Numbered from the stretch's first letter, positions 48,829 through 57,226 are shown. The stretch is DNA of 64,000 bases from Ramlibacter tataouinensis (GCF_001580455.1 NZ_CP010951.1:1550001-1614000), one strand, 5' to 3'. Program-made: numbers and translations. Notes: generated by a model not told the origin, from the letters alone.

Positions 48829-49986
48829 TTACTTGCGCGCCGCCAGCACGTCTGCGGGCTGCACGATCTGGCCGGTCTTGTTCGACCAGTTGTTCTTGGT
48901 GTAGCTGATGACCGCAGCGAGGTCGGTGTCGCTCAGCTGCTTCCAGGCGGGCATGGCATTGCGGCCATTGAGCACGACCTGGATCTGCTTGCTCTTGTCG
49001 GCGTCCTGCACGATGGCCGCGCCGTCCAGCGGCGGGAAGGCGGCGACACCCTTGCCGTTGGCCTGGTGGCAGGCGGCGCAATTGGCGGCGTAGACCTTCT
49101 CGCCGCGCGCGGTGATCTCCGGCAGCGCCCAGACCTTCTTCGGGTCATCCAGCTTGGCGGCCATCTTCTTCTGCTGGTCGGCGACCCAGGCGGTGTAGTC
49201 CTGCTGCGACAGCACCTTCACGTGGATCGGCATGTAGGCGTGCTCCTTGCCGCACAGCTCGTAGCACTGGCCGTAGAAGTCGCCGGTCTTTTCGCTGCGG
49301 AACCAGGTGTCGCGCACGAAGCCGGGGATCGCATCCTGCTTGACGCCGAAGGCCGGCACGCCCCAGGCGTGGATCACGTCGTTGGCGGTGGTGATGATGC
49401 GGACCTTCTTGTTGACCGGCACGACCAGCGGGTTGTCGACCTTCAGCAGGTAGTCGTCCGGCACGTCGCCCTTGGCGCCGGCGTTGGACATCGCGCGGTG
49501 CGTGCTGTCCAGCGTGGACAGGAAGGACATGCCCTCGCCCTCGCCCTTGATGTAGTCGTAGCCCCACTTCCACTGGTAGCCGGTGGCCTTGATGGTGAGG
49601 TCGGCGTTGCTGGTGTCCTTGGAGGCGACCAGCACCTTGGTGGCGGGCAGCGCCATGCCGATCACGATCAGGAACGGAATGATCGTCCAGACCACTTCCA
49701 CGGTGACCGACTCATGGAAGTTGGCGGGCTTGGCGCCGACCGACTTGCGGTGCTTCCAGATGGAATAGAACATCACCGCGAAAACCGCGATGAAGATCAC
49801 GATGCAGGTGATCAGCATGAACCAGTGAAGCCAGGCCACCTCGGAGGCGATGCGCGTGACCGCGGGATGCAGGTTCAGCTGCAGGACAGCGGGCCCGCCG
49901 GGCAGGTCGTTCGTCGCATGGGCCAAGGGGCTGAAGACGCCCAGGGCGCACAGCAGCGAAGCCAGCTTGTTGGAAATGCTCTTCAT
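48829..49986 (-). CDS. coxB: Cytochrome c oxidase subunit II fused to cytochrome c
   Basis: A 385-residue CuA subunit with a C-terminal cytochrome c domain, the caa3-type arrangement. Signal peptide, then two transmembrane helices (about 52-75 and 97-120). CuA ligands lie in CYELCGKEHAYMPIHV (Cys241, Cys245, His249, Met252), plus an earlier His near 206. The heme c motif CAACH is at 303-307 with the Met ligand in NAMPAWKQL. Electrons pass from heme c or external cytochrome c to CuA and then to CoxA. Confidence 0.97.
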   Translation of the reverse strand: MKSISNKLASLLCALGVFSPLAHATNDLPGGPAVLQLNLHPAVTRIASEVAWLHWFMLITCIVIFIAVFAVMFYSIWKHRKSVGAKPANFHESVTVEVVWTIIPFLIVIGMALPATKVLVASKDTSNADLTIKATGYQWKWGYDYIKGEGEGMSFLSTLDSTHRAMSNAGAKGDVPDDYLLKVDNPLVVPVNKKVRIITTANDVIHAWGVPAFGVKQDAIPGFVRDTWFRSEKTGDFYGQCYELCGKEHAYMPIHVKVLSQQDYTAWVADQQKKMAAKLDDPKKVWALPEITARGEKVYAANCAACHQANGKGVAAFPPLDGAAIVQDADKSKQIQVVLNGRNAMPAWKQLSDTDLAAVISYTKNNWSNKTGQIVQPADVLAARK

Positions 49987-50059
49987 GTTTGTTGGACTAC
50001 CCAGCTTGTCAAAATCCGTCCCGCCATCCTCGCGGTGGCACCCCTGCGCGGCATCGCGC

Positions 50060-50536
50060 TCACGCTTCCCGCAAGGCCCTTCTGATCTCCTGCGCCAGAA
50101 CCGGCCGCAGTTCGGGACGCAGGTAGCGCCCGACGTTTACCTTGCGTCCCTGCCCCGACAGCTCGATGAGCGAGCCGTCATCGGCGAGCGGCTCCACCCG
50201 CACCCATTCGCGGTTGAACTCCGCACGCCGCAGCTGTCCTGCGCTCTCCACCTCGACCACCAGCTGGCGTCCCTTGAGCGAGATCTTCTCGCCATCGGTG
50301 GCGTGCCGCGCATAGGCGAGGAACGCCAGGCCCAGCGCCGCCAGTTCCAGCCAGGTGAACGGCAGCACCAGCACCGCGCCCATGGCCCAGCAAACGCCCG
50401 CGATCACCAGCGACACGACACACAGCACCGCGTAGAAGCAGCCCAGCTGCGCCGGGGTGACCGAGCAATTGCGTTTCAGCAACCACTGGACGGCCTGACC
50501 CTGGACGGTAGCGAAGCGAAACACCGGATTCGGCAC
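50060..50536 (-). CDS. DUF2244 membrane protein upstream of coxB
   Basis: A 158-residue protein with two transmembrane helices (LGCFYAVLCVVSLVIAGVCW and VLPFTWLELAALGLAFLAY) and a C-terminal DUF2244 domain (FNREWVRVEP, VGRYLRPELRPVLAQEIRRA). The start is GTG 50536. A perfect FNR-type palindrome lies 15-28 bases upstream. The gene is 73 bp upstream of coxB and likely leads the oxidase transcription unit. Function is unknown. Confidence 0.88.
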   Translation of the reverse strand: MPNPVFRFATVQGQAVQWLLKRNCSVTPAQLGCFYAVLCVVSLVIAGVCWAMGAVLVLPFTWLELAALGLAFLAYARHATDGEKISLKGRQLVVEVESAGQLRRAEFNREWVRVEPLADDGSLIELSGQGRKVNVGRYLRPELRPVLAQEIRRALREA

Positions 50537-50550
50537 TGACTGTCGTTACT

Positions 50551-50575
50551 TTGATCGAGATCAACAAACATTGTA
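50551..50575 (-). promoter_or_regulatory. FNR/Anr-type palindrome next to a -10 box
   Basis: TTGATCGAGATCAA at 50551-50564 is a perfect TTGAT-N4-ATCAA site. On the minus strand a -10 hexamer TACAAT lies at 50575-50570, five bases before the palindrome, so the site would cover the transcription start. That position fits repression by an FNR/Anr-type regulator rather than activation. No good -35 was found. The gene controlled would be DUF2244 and probably the cox genes behind it. Confidence 0.7.
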
Positions 50576-50616
50576 GCGCGGCCATCTGCACCGCCCGCCC
50601 AGCCAGGCAGCGGCTT

Positions 50617-51504
50617 TCAGCGCGGCTTGCGGCCTGAGCGCAACAAGGCCTGCAAATCCTGCACTGACACCGCCGATTCGCCGGCCAGGCGGACCTTGGG
50701 CGGCGGCTTGAGCGCATGGCCGTAGATGATCTCGAAGGTAAGGCTGAGCCGGCCGTCGGCGCCGCGCAGGAACTGGCCGGCCTGCTCGTCCCATCCGCGC
50801 CGCCAGGCGTGGCCGCGCAACCCGCCAAAGCGCGCCGGGTGCAGGTTGGCGCCCAGTTCGCGCAGTTCCTCCACCATGCGCCCGGGCGACTCCCAGGTGA
50901 GCACGATCCGCTCCATGTCCATCACCGGTTCGGCGAATCCGGCATGAATGAGCATGTCGCCCCAGTCGTGCATGTCGGTGAAGTCGTGGGCCGGCGGCGG
51001 CCAGCCCTGGGACGCGTGCAGGGCCTTGAGTTCGCGCACGGTGTCCGGCCCCAGGCAGGAGAACATCAGGAAGCCGTCCACGGCCAGCGCGCGGTGCCAG
51101 CGGGCGATGAGTTCCTGCGGATCGGCCGCCATGTGCAGCGCCATGTTCGACCACAGCATGCGTGCGGCACCGTCCGGCACCGGCCCATGCTCCAGGGCGG
51201 GCGCTCCGGGGCGCCACCAGGCCCGCTTGATCGCCGCTTTCGCCGACGCTGCCTGCCGCGGCTCGCGTTCGACGATCCAGCGGCGCGCCTTGGGGTAGCG
51301 CGCGGCCACCAGCGCATGCGCCTCCAGGCCGCCGCGCACCGGCTCCCAGTCGGCCCAGGCCTCGGGCTCGAGCCGGATCCACTGCAGCCGCTCGGCCATG
51401 CGGCGGCCCACCTCCTCGTGCAGCCAGGGCGGGCGCGCCGGCGCGCGCTGCGCCCAGCGCCGGGCGGCGACGGGATCGATGGTGGGCGGACGATCGGCGG
51501 TCAT
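50617..51504 (-). CDS. BioC-like methyltransferase with a degraded SAM site
   Basis: A 295-residue protein whose second half matches malonyl-ACP O-methyltransferase BioC (MLWSNMALHMAADPQELIAR, FLMFSCLGPDTVRELKA, DFTDMHDWGDMLIHAGFAEP). The usual motif I (DLGCGTG) is missing: the corresponding region reads ALVAARYPKARRWIVEREP. Either it binds SAM differently or it has lost activity. ATG 51504 is supplied by copy C of the ATGA-bounded element; an in-frame ATG at 51567 would add the 21 residues encoded by that element. Confidence 0.78.
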   Translation of the reverse strand: MTADRPPTIDPVAARRWAQRAPARPPWLHEEVGRRMAERLQWIRLEPEAWADWEPVRGGLEAHALVAARYPKARRWIVEREPRQAASAKAAIKRAWWRPGAPALEHGPVPDGAARMLWSNMALHMAADPQELIARWHRALAVDGFLMFSCLGPDTVRELKALHASQGWPPPAHDFTDMHDWGDMLIHAGFAEPVMDMERIVLTWESPGRMVEELRELGANLHPARFGGLRGHAWRRGWDEQAGQFLRGADGRLSLTFEIIYGHALKPPPKVRLAGESAVSVQDLQALLRSGRKPR

Positions 51505-51567
51505 TGGATAACCTTCGCCCTTTCGGGCTGCGGTGCCATGAACGTTCGGGGCGGCCGTACGGTTCAT
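51501..51567 (-). repeat. ATGA-bounded element, copy C (diverged, frame-shifted)
   Basis: The minus strand reads ATGAACCGTACGG to GGTTATCCAATGA, 67 bp. Hairpin 1 keeps pairing through a compensatory change (ATGAAC with GTTCAT, a G-C pair in A and B replaced by A-T). Hairpin 2 is GCCC-GAAA-GGGC with a GNRA loop. The loop is one base longer than in copies A and B, so the short frame now continues into the BioC-like gene. It lies between the divergent bioC-like and comF genes and again supplies the ribosome site GAAGG. Confidence 0.8.
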
Positions 51568-51593
51568 GCAGGGCCAACGAGTATATTGACCCG

Positions 51594-52298
51594 ATGTTCA
51601 GGCGGCTGATTCATCGCGCGCGCACGGCGCTGCCAGGCCAATGCGCGGTGTGCCGCGCCTGGCCCGCGCAGCCGCTGTGCGAATCCTGCGTCGCCCGCTT
51701 CGCGCAGCCGCAGCCGCGCTGCCTGACCTGCGCGCTGCCGGTGCCGTCCGGCGTGCGCCAATGCGGCCGTTGCGTCTCGGCCCCGCCGCCGCTGGACGCC
51801 TGCCACGCCGCCGTGTCCTACGCCTATCCGTGGTCGGGGCTGCTGGGCCAGTACAAGTTCAACGGCCAGGCGGGCTGGGCCCGCGCCTTCGCCATCCTGC
51901 TGCGCAGCGCCCCCTGGGTGGAGCCGGTGCTGGAACAGGCCGACCTGGTCGTGCCCATGCCGCTGTCGCGCGAGCGCCTGGCCGAGCGTGGCTTCAACCA
52001 GTCGCTGGTGCTGGCACGCCGGCTGGCGCCGCGGCGCGTGCGGCACGACCTGCTGCTGCGGGTGCGGCACACGCGTTCGCAGGCGGCCCTGGACCGCCAG
52101 GCGCGGCTGGCCAATATCAAGGGCGCCTTCGCGGTCGATCCGATGCGCGTCGCCGACGTGCGCGGCCGGCGCGTGGTGATCGTCGACGACGTGATGACCA
52201 GCGGCGCCTCGATGTATGCCGCCGCCGAGGCGCTTCGCGCCGCGCAGGCGGCCGGGGTCACCGGCATCGTGCTGGCCCGCACCGACGAGCCCGGCTAG
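51594..52298 (+). CDS. comF: ComF family phosphoribosyltransferase-like protein
   Basis: A 234-residue protein linked in other bacteria to DNA uptake and use of gluconate or nucleosides. The N-terminal zinc-binding cysteines occur as pairs (CAVC, CESC, CLTC, CGRC). The PRPP-binding loop is VVIVDDVMTSGAS, preceded by VVPMPLSRERLAERGFNQ. ATG 51594 is taken as the start. A TATATT lies seven bases upstream of it, so the transcript may have a very short leader. Divergent from the BioC-like gene. Confidence 0.92.
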   Translation: MFRRLIHRARTALPGQCAVCRAWPAQPLCESCVARFAQPQPRCLTCALPVPSGVRQCGRCVSAPPPLDACHAAVSYAYPWSGLLGQYKFNGQAGWARAFAILLRSAPWVEPVLEQADLVVPMPLSRERLAERGFNQSLVLARRLAPRRVRHDLLLRVRHTRSQAALDRQARLANIKGAFAVDPMRVADVRGRRVVIVDDVMTSGASMYAAAEALRAAQAAGVTGIVLARTDEPG

Positions 52299-52314
52299 TT
52301 CTTTTCCCAGCGCC

Positions 52315-52791
52315 ATGTTCCATATCGTCCTGGTCCAGCCGGAGATCCCGCCCAACACGGGCAATGTGATCCGGCTCGCCGCCAACACCGGCTGCGCGCT
52401 GCACCTCATCGAGCCGCTGGGTTTTTCGATGGAGGACCGCCTGATGCGGCGCGCGGGCCTGGACTACCACGAGTACGCGCAGGTGCGGCGGCACGCCGGC
52501 TGGGCGCAGTTCCTGCAGGCCATGGGACCGGACCCCGCGCGCATGTTCGCCATGACCACGCGCGGCACGCGCTTCGTGCACGAGACGGCCTTCCAGGCCG
52601 GCGACTGGCTGGTGTTCGGCTCCGAGACGGCCGGGCTGGATCCGCAGCTGCGCGAGACTTTTGCGCCGGCGCAGCGGCTGAAGCTGCCGATGCGCCCCGG
52701 CCAGCGCAGCCTGAACCTGTCGAACGCGGTCGCGGTGACGGTGTTCGAAGCCTGGCGCCAGAATGGCTTTGCTACGGGTAACGGCGGGTGA
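52315..52791 (+). CDS. trmL: tRNA (cytidine/uridine-34 2'-O)-methyltransferase TrmL
   Basis: A SPOUT-fold methyltransferase that modifies the wobble base of tRNA-Leu; 158 residues. Motifs: VQPEIPPNTGNVIRLAANTG, LIEPLGFSM, DWLVFGSETAGL and the knotted SAM site MRPGQRSLNLSNAVAV. Start ATG 52315, 16 bp after comF. Its 3' end overlaps the convergent MaoC gene by 20 bp. Confidence 0.95.
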   Translation: MFHIVLVQPEIPPNTGNVIRLAANTGCALHLIEPLGFSMEDRLMRRAGLDYHEYAQVRRHAGWAQFLQAMGPDPARMFAMTTRGTRFVHETAFQAGDWLVFGSETAGLDPQLRETFAPAQRLKLPMRPGQRSLNLSNAVAVTVFEAWRQNGFATGNGG

Positions 52792-53227
52792 GCGACTCGG
52801 CGATGCACACCGGCCGCTCGCTGCCCTCGCGTTCGACGGTCACCTGCCAGGCCATCTGCAGGCCGCCGTTGTCGATCGGGTCGGCCGCCAGCAGCGTCAT
52901 GCGCGCCCGCAGGCGGCTGCCCACGGGCACCGGCGCGGTGAAACGCACCTTGTTCAGTCCGTAGTTCACGCCCATGCGGCTGTCGCGCACGTCGACGGCC
53001 GTCTCGAAGAACTTGGGCAGCAGCGACAGCGTGAGGAAGCCATGCGCGATGGGTCCGCCAAAGGGGCCGCCCTTGGCGCGCTCCACGTCCACATGGATCC
53101 ACTGGTGGTCGCCGGTGGCCTGCGCGAACAGGTTGACCTGCTCCTGCGTGATCGTGAGCCAGTCGCTCACCGCCACTTCCTGGCCCACGAGCGCCGGCAG
53201 CTCGGACAGATTCTGGAAGGTCTTCAT
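52772..53227 (-). CDS. MaoC-like dehydratase
   Basis: A 151-residue hot-dog fold protein of the MaoC/(R)-specific enoyl-CoA hydratase type. The hydratase motif is present: FAQATGDHQWIHVD, with catalytic Asp and His, followed by GPFGGPIAHGFLTLSLLP. It hydrates trans-2-enoyl-CoA or dehydrates the 3-hydroxy form; the chain length is unknown. Start ATG 53227. No fatty-acid genes are immediately adjacent; a thiolase lies 5 kb away. Confidence 0.93.
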   Translation of the reverse strand: MKTFQNLSELPALVGQEVAVSDWLTITQEQVNLFAQATGDHQWIHVDVERAKGGPFGGPIAHGFLTLSLLPKFFETAVDVRDSRMGVNYGLNKVRFTAPVPVGSRLRARMTLLAADPIDNGGLQMAWQVTVEREGSERPVCIAESLTRRYP

Positions 53228-53249
53228 CCCCGCAATGTAGCGGCCCCGC

Positions 53250-53873
53250 TCAGGCTGGCTTGTCCAGCCAGCGACAGATTTCCTGCCACTGCTCGAGGTC
53301 GCGCTCGACGCGGCCGGGCGCGACGTCGAACAGCGTGAGGCCGCGCGCGGCCAGGTGGATGTAATTCTGCGTGTGGCGCAGGTGGCCAAGCACCGGCAGC
53401 CCCAGGCCGCCCACGAATTCCTGCAGCTTGTCGGCGGCAATGGTGCGCCCGTCGACGCGCATGCCGACGATGCCGATCGCCTTGTTGCTCAGCTTGCGCA
53501 GGGTGGCCAGCTCGTCCAGGAAGGCCCGGGTGGCATAGATGTCGAAGATGCTGGGCTGCAGCGGGACCAGCACCTTGTCGGCGATCTCCGCCAGTTGCCT
53601 GAGCTGCTTGCCGTGCACACCGGCGGGGGTGTCGAGCACGACGTGGGTGGTGCCCTTGGGCGGTTTGGCGATCTGGCCGTCGCCGACATCCCAGGCCGCG
53701 ATAGGCCGCGCAGCAGCCGGGCGCAGTCCCAGCCACAATCGGGAGGACTGCTGGCGGTCGGCGTCACCCAGCATCACGCGGTGGCCCTGGCCGGCGAAGT
53801 AGCCGGCGATGTTGGTGGCCAGCGTGGACTTTCCGGCTCCACCCTTGGGATTGGCAACGACGACGACCGGCAT
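53250..53873 (-). CDS. ParA family ATPase (orphan)
   Basis: A 207-residue deviant Walker-type ATPase: VVVVANPKGGAGKSTLATNI has the signature Lys, and the second motif VVLDTPAGVHG replaces the usual DxPP. It lacks an N-terminal DNA-binding domain, so it resembles small ParA/MinD-like positioning proteins. ATG 53873 is preferred because AGGAG lies eleven bases upstream; the ATG at 53882 overlaps that ribosome site. No parB or cargo gene is adjacent. What it positions is not known. Confidence 0.88.
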   Translation of the reverse strand: MPVVVVANPKGGAGKSTLATNIAGYFAGQGHRVMLGDADRQQSSRLWLGLRPAAARPIAAWDVGDGQIAKPPKGTTHVVLDTPAGVHGKQLRQLAEIADKVLVPLQPSIFDIYATRAFLDELATLRKLSNKAIGIVGMRVDGRTIAADKLQEFVGGLGLPVLGHLRHTQNYIHLAARGLTLFDVAPGRVERDLEQWQEICRWLDKPA

Positions 53874-53935
53874 GATGGGCATCTCCTCGCGTGCGTGCGG
53901 CCCGGGAACAGGCTGCTGGCCTAATGTTAACGCTT

Positions 53936-54565
53936 ATGGATGAGTTAGTAACAAAAGGATCTGGCAAGGGCCCGCTGGTGCTGGCCGCCCACCCCGACTG
54001 GCGCGGCTCGCGCGCCAACCGGCGCCTGCTGGAAGCGGCGCGCGCCGTGCCGGACGCGCAGGTGCAGGACCTGTACTCGCTCTACCCCGACTTCGACATC
54101 GACGTGGCGGCACAGCAGCGCCTGGCGCAGGCGGCCTCGCTGATCGTGCTGCTGCACCCGATCCAGTGGTATTCGATGCCGCCGCTGCAGAAACTGTGGC
54201 TGGACGAAGTGCTCGCCTACGGCTGGGCTTATGGCCCGGGCGGCGACGCCCTGCAGGGCAAGGACCTGTGGCTGGTGACGACCACCGGCGGGCCCGAGAG
54301 CGCCTACCATCCGCAGGGCTACAACCGGTACTTCTTCGACGCCTTCCTGCCGCCGTACGAGCAGACCGCGGCCCTGTGCGGCATGCGCTTCCTGCCGCCG
54401 CTGGTGCTGCACGGCGCCCGCCGGGCGAGCGAGGAGGCGCTGGCCGCACACGTGCAGGTCTTTGTCGAGCGGCTGCGCAGCTACCCCGACTGGCCGGAGA
54501 TCGACGAACTGCCGCCCTGCCCCGTGTGCGAGGTCCCCACCACCGACCGGCCCAGCCATGACTGA
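53936..54565 (+). CDS. KefF-like NAD(P)H oxidoreductase
   Basis: A 209-residue flavodoxin-fold quinone reductase of the KefF/MdaB type. Motifs: VLAAHPDWRGSRANRRLLEA and LLHPIQWYSMPPLQKLWLDE, then VTTTGGPESAYHPQGYN. KefF stimulates the potassium efflux protein KefC in enterobacteria, and here it overlaps the Kef-type gene by 8 bp. Start ATG 53936 is chosen because MDELVTKGSGKGPLVLAAH places the fold at the N-terminus; upstream codons are open to 53891. Confidence 0.9.
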   Translation: MDELVTKGSGKGPLVLAAHPDWRGSRANRRLLEAARAVPDAQVQDLYSLYPDFDIDVAAQQRLAQAASLIVLLHPIQWYSMPPLQKLWLDEVLAYGWAYGPGGDALQGKDLWLVTTTGGPESAYHPQGYNRYFFDAFLPPYEQTAALCGMRFLPPLVLHGARRASEEALAAHVQVFVERLRSYPDWPEIDELPPCPVCEVPTTDRPSHD

Positions 54566-56435
54566 GCACATCCCGGGCTGGCTGACCAACGCGCTCATCT
54601 ACCTGAGCGCGGCCGTCATCGCCGTGCCGCTGGCGCGCGCCGTCGGCCTGGGCTCCATCATCGGCTACCTGGCGGCGGGCATCGTGATCGGGCCGTGGGG
54701 GCTGGGGCTGGTCTCCGATGTCGACAGCATCCTGCACTTCGCCGAGATCGGCGTGGTGCTGATGCTGTTCCTGGTCGGGCTCGAACTGGAGCCGAGGCGG
54801 CTGTGGAACCTGCGCCGGCCGATCTTCGGCGGCGGCAGCGTGCAGGTGCTGGGCTGCGCCGCGCTGCTGTTCGCCATCGGCCTGGCCGCCGGCTATCCCT
54901 GGCGCATCTCGCTGGTGGCCGCGCTCGGCCTGGCCCTGTCGTCGACCGCCATCGCCCTGCAGGTCATGAACGAGCGCAACCTGCTGCCCACCTCCAGCGG
55001 GCAGGCGGGCTTTTCGATCCTGCTGTTCCAGGACGTGGCGGCGATCCCGATCCTGGCCTTGCTGCCGCTGCTCGGCGGCGTCGCCGACGAGGCCGCCGCC
55101 GACACCAACCGGTGGCTGCAGGCGGCGCGGATCGTTGGCGTGATCGCCGTCATCGTGCTGGGCGGGCGGCTGGCGCTGCGTCCGCTGTTCCGCTGGATCG
55201 CCAGGAGCCGCACGCCGGAAATCTTCACCGCCGCCGCACTGCTGCTGGTGATCGCGACCGCGGCGCTGGTGCAGTCGGCCGGCCTGTCGATGGCGCTGGG
55301 CGCGTTCCTCGCCGGCGTGCTGCTGGCCGAAAGCGAATACCGGCGCGAGCTGGAAACCGACCTCGAGCCGTTCAAGGGCATGCTGCTGGGCCTGTTCTTC
55401 ATCGCCGTGGGCATGAGCCTGGACTTCGGCGTGCTGGCCGAGTCGCCCTGGCGGGTGGCGGCGATCGTGGTCGGCTTCGTGGCGCTGAAAGCGGCGCTGA
55501 TCTACACCTTCGCGCGCGCCATCCAGCTCCCGCTGCAGGAGCGGCCGGTGTTCACCGTGCTGCTGGCGCAGGGCGGTGAGTTCGCCTTCGTGGTGTTCCA
55601 GGCCGCGGCGGGCGAGCAGGTGATGAGCGCGCGCACCGCCTCGCTGCTGATCGGCGCAGTGACGCTGTCGATGCTGCTGTCGCCGCTGCTGCTGGTGGCG
55701 ATCGACCGGTTCCTGATGCCGCGCTGGGCCAGCGCCAACGGGCGCACGCTCGAGGAGATCAGCGAGCCGCAAAGCGCGCCGGTCATCATCGCCGGCTTCG
55801 GGCGCTACGGCCAGATCGTGGGACGCCTGCTCGCCGCGCAGGGCTTCGGTGCCACCGTGCTGGACCATGACGTCGACATGGTGGAGGCCGCACGGGCCTT
55901 CGGCTACAAGGTTTTCTATGGCGACGCGACCCGGCTGGACCTGCTGCGCACCGCCGGCGCGGAGCAGGCCAAGGTGCTGCTGGTCGCGGTGGACGATGTC
56001 GAGCAGTCGCTGGCCATCGTGGACCTGGCCCGCGAGAACTTCCCGCACCTGGAGCTGGTGGCGCGTGCCCGCGACGTGACGCACTGGAACCAGCTGCGCG
56101 ACCGCGGCGTGCTGCGGGTCGAACGCGAGCTGTTCGAGTCCAGCCTGCGCAGCGGCCGCACCGTGCTGGAGCTGCTGGGCCAGGCTCCGCACGAGGCCCG
56201 CCGGCACGCGATGCGCTTTCGCCGCCACAACTTCGCGCTGTTCGAGCAGATGCATCCGCACTATCGCGATCGCGCCAAGCTGATCGCTGTCGTCAAGCAG
56301 GGCCGGCAGCAGCTGGAGGAGCAGATGGCGCGCGAACGGGCAGAGCAGGCAGAGCGCCGGCGCGAGGAAGCCCGGCGCCTCGAGCGAAGCGAAGCGGCCC
56401 TATCCGCGCAGCGGCACGTGGACCGCGCGGAATGA
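54558..56435 (+). CDS. KefB/KefC-type glutathione-gated K+ efflux antiporter
   Basis: A 625-residue inner-membrane protein. The cation/proton antiporter domain covers about residues 1-385 with twelve or so helices (GYLAAGIVIGPWGLGLV, ILLFQDVAAIPILALLPLLG in the Kef signature with the QD pair). A TrkA-N/RCK domain follows (APVIIAGFGRYGQIVGRLLA, near 405-530) and a charged coiled-coil tail. The adjacent KefF-like gene supports a Kef role in electrophile protection by K+ efflux and cytoplasmic acidification. Confidence 0.93.
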   Translation: MTEHIPGWLTNALIYLSAAVIAVPLARAVGLGSIIGYLAAGIVIGPWGLGLVSDVDSILHFAEIGVVLMLFLVGLELEPRRLWNLRRPIFGGGSVQVLGCAALLFAIGLAAGYPWRISLVAALGLALSSTAIALQVMNERNLLPTSSGQAGFSILLFQDVAAIPILALLPLLGGVADEAAADTNRWLQAARIVGVIAVIVLGGRLALRPLFRWIARSRTPEIFTAAALLLVIATAALVQSAGLSMALGAFLAGVLLAESEYRRELETDLEPFKGMLLGLFFIAVGMSLDFGVLAESPWRVAAIVVGFVALKAALIYTFARAIQLPLQERPVFTVLLAQGGEFAFVVFQAAAGEQVMSARTASLLIGAVTLSMLLSPLLLVAIDRFLMPRWASANGRTLEEISEPQSAPVIIAGFGRYGQIVGRLLAAQGFGATVLDHDVDMVEAARAFGYKVFYGDATRLDLLRTAGAEQAKVLLVAVDDVEQSLAIVDLARENFPHLELVARARDVTHWNQLRDRGVLRVERELFESSLRSGRTVLELLGQAPHEARRHAMRFRRHNFALFEQMHPHYRDRAKLIAVVKQGRQQLEEQMARERAEQAERRREEARRLERSEAALSAQRHVDRAE

Positions 56436-56464
56436 CAGGCCAGTAAAGAAAGGTCGCGACTTTC

Positions 56465-57226
56465 TTAGCGAACAAACCCATCCCACACCAGCTTGCATCC
56501 GGTGAGCAGCATGCCCAGGTAGATCAGCTTGTAGAACAGGTCCGGGTGGATGCGGCGGGCCAGCTTCACGCCGATGTACACGCCCACCGGCGCGAGCGGC
56601 AGCAGGGCGAAGGAGGTGGCCATGTTGCGCCCATCGAGCAGCCCGAGCCAGCCGTAGGGAATCCACTTGCTCAGGTTCACGACGAAGAAGAAGGCCGCCA
56701 TGGTCGCGGTGAAAACCAGCGGCGGCAGCCGCATCGGCGCCACATAGGCGCTCACCGGCGGCCCGCCCGCGTGCGACACGAAACTGGTGAAGCCCGAGGT
56801 CACCGTGAGGACTGCGCCCAGCCACCTGGGCGGGTGCGGGCTGTTCGGCCCCGGCGGGAACAGCAGGCGCTGCGCCAGGAACAGCAGCGTGAACACGCCG
56901 ACGATGCCGGCCACCAGCCGCGGCTCCAGGTAGCGGAACGACAGCGTGCCGATCACCGTGCCCACCAGCCCGAGCGGCACCAGGAAGCGGATCAGCTTCC
57001 AGTCGAAGTGGCGCCGGAACGCCGCCAGGCCCAGCACGTCCATCACGAACAGGATCGGCATCATGATCGCCGCCGCCTGCGGCACCGTGACGGCCAGCGC
57101 CATCAGCGGCACCGCCAGCGAGCCGAAGCCCGAGCCGAAGCCGCTCTTGCTGATGCCCATGAGCAGCACGGCCGGCACCGCCACGGCGTAGAACCACGGG
57201 TCGGTGATCAGGGGAAAGGACGTCAA
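56465..57226 (-). CDS. TauE/SafE family membrane transporter
   Basis: A 253-residue protein with about eight transmembrane helices. Family features: AVPAVLLMGISKSGFGSGFG near the N-terminus, and GFTSFVSHAGGPPVSAYVAP in the second half. Members export or import sulfite, sulfoacetate or related organic anions; the substrate here is unknown. The start is TTG 57226, overlapping the stop of the hydrolase gene (TTGA). It may be translationally coupled to it. Confidence 0.88.
   Translation of the reverse strand: MTSFPLITDPWFYAVAVPAVLLMGISKSGFGSGFGSLAVPLMALAVTVPQAAAIMMPILFVMDVLGLAAFRRHFDWKLIRFLVPLGLVGTVIGTLSFRYLEPRLVAGIVGVFTLLFLAQRLLFPPGPNSPHPPRWLGAVLTVTSGFTSFVSHAGGPPVSAYVAPMRLPPLVFTATMAAFFFVVNLSKWIPYGWLGLLDGRNMATSFALLPLAPVGVYIGVKLARRIHPDLFYKLIYLGMLLTGCKLVWDGFVR

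Noticed and set aside
47002..50085. 1027-codon plus-strand ORF opposite coxA and coxB
   Set aside because: Antisense shadow of two well-identified genes; His/Gln/Arg-rich low-complexity translation.
53934..56261. 775-codon minus-strand ORF opposite the Kef gene
   Set aside because: Antisense shadow; composition is Gln/His/Arg-rich and the opposite strand has a clear antiporter with an RCK domain.
56446..56466. Hairpin AAGAAAG/CTTTCTT between the Kef gene and TauE/SafE
   Set aside because: The stem is AT-rich, short and overlaps the TauE/SafE stop; too weak to call as a terminator.
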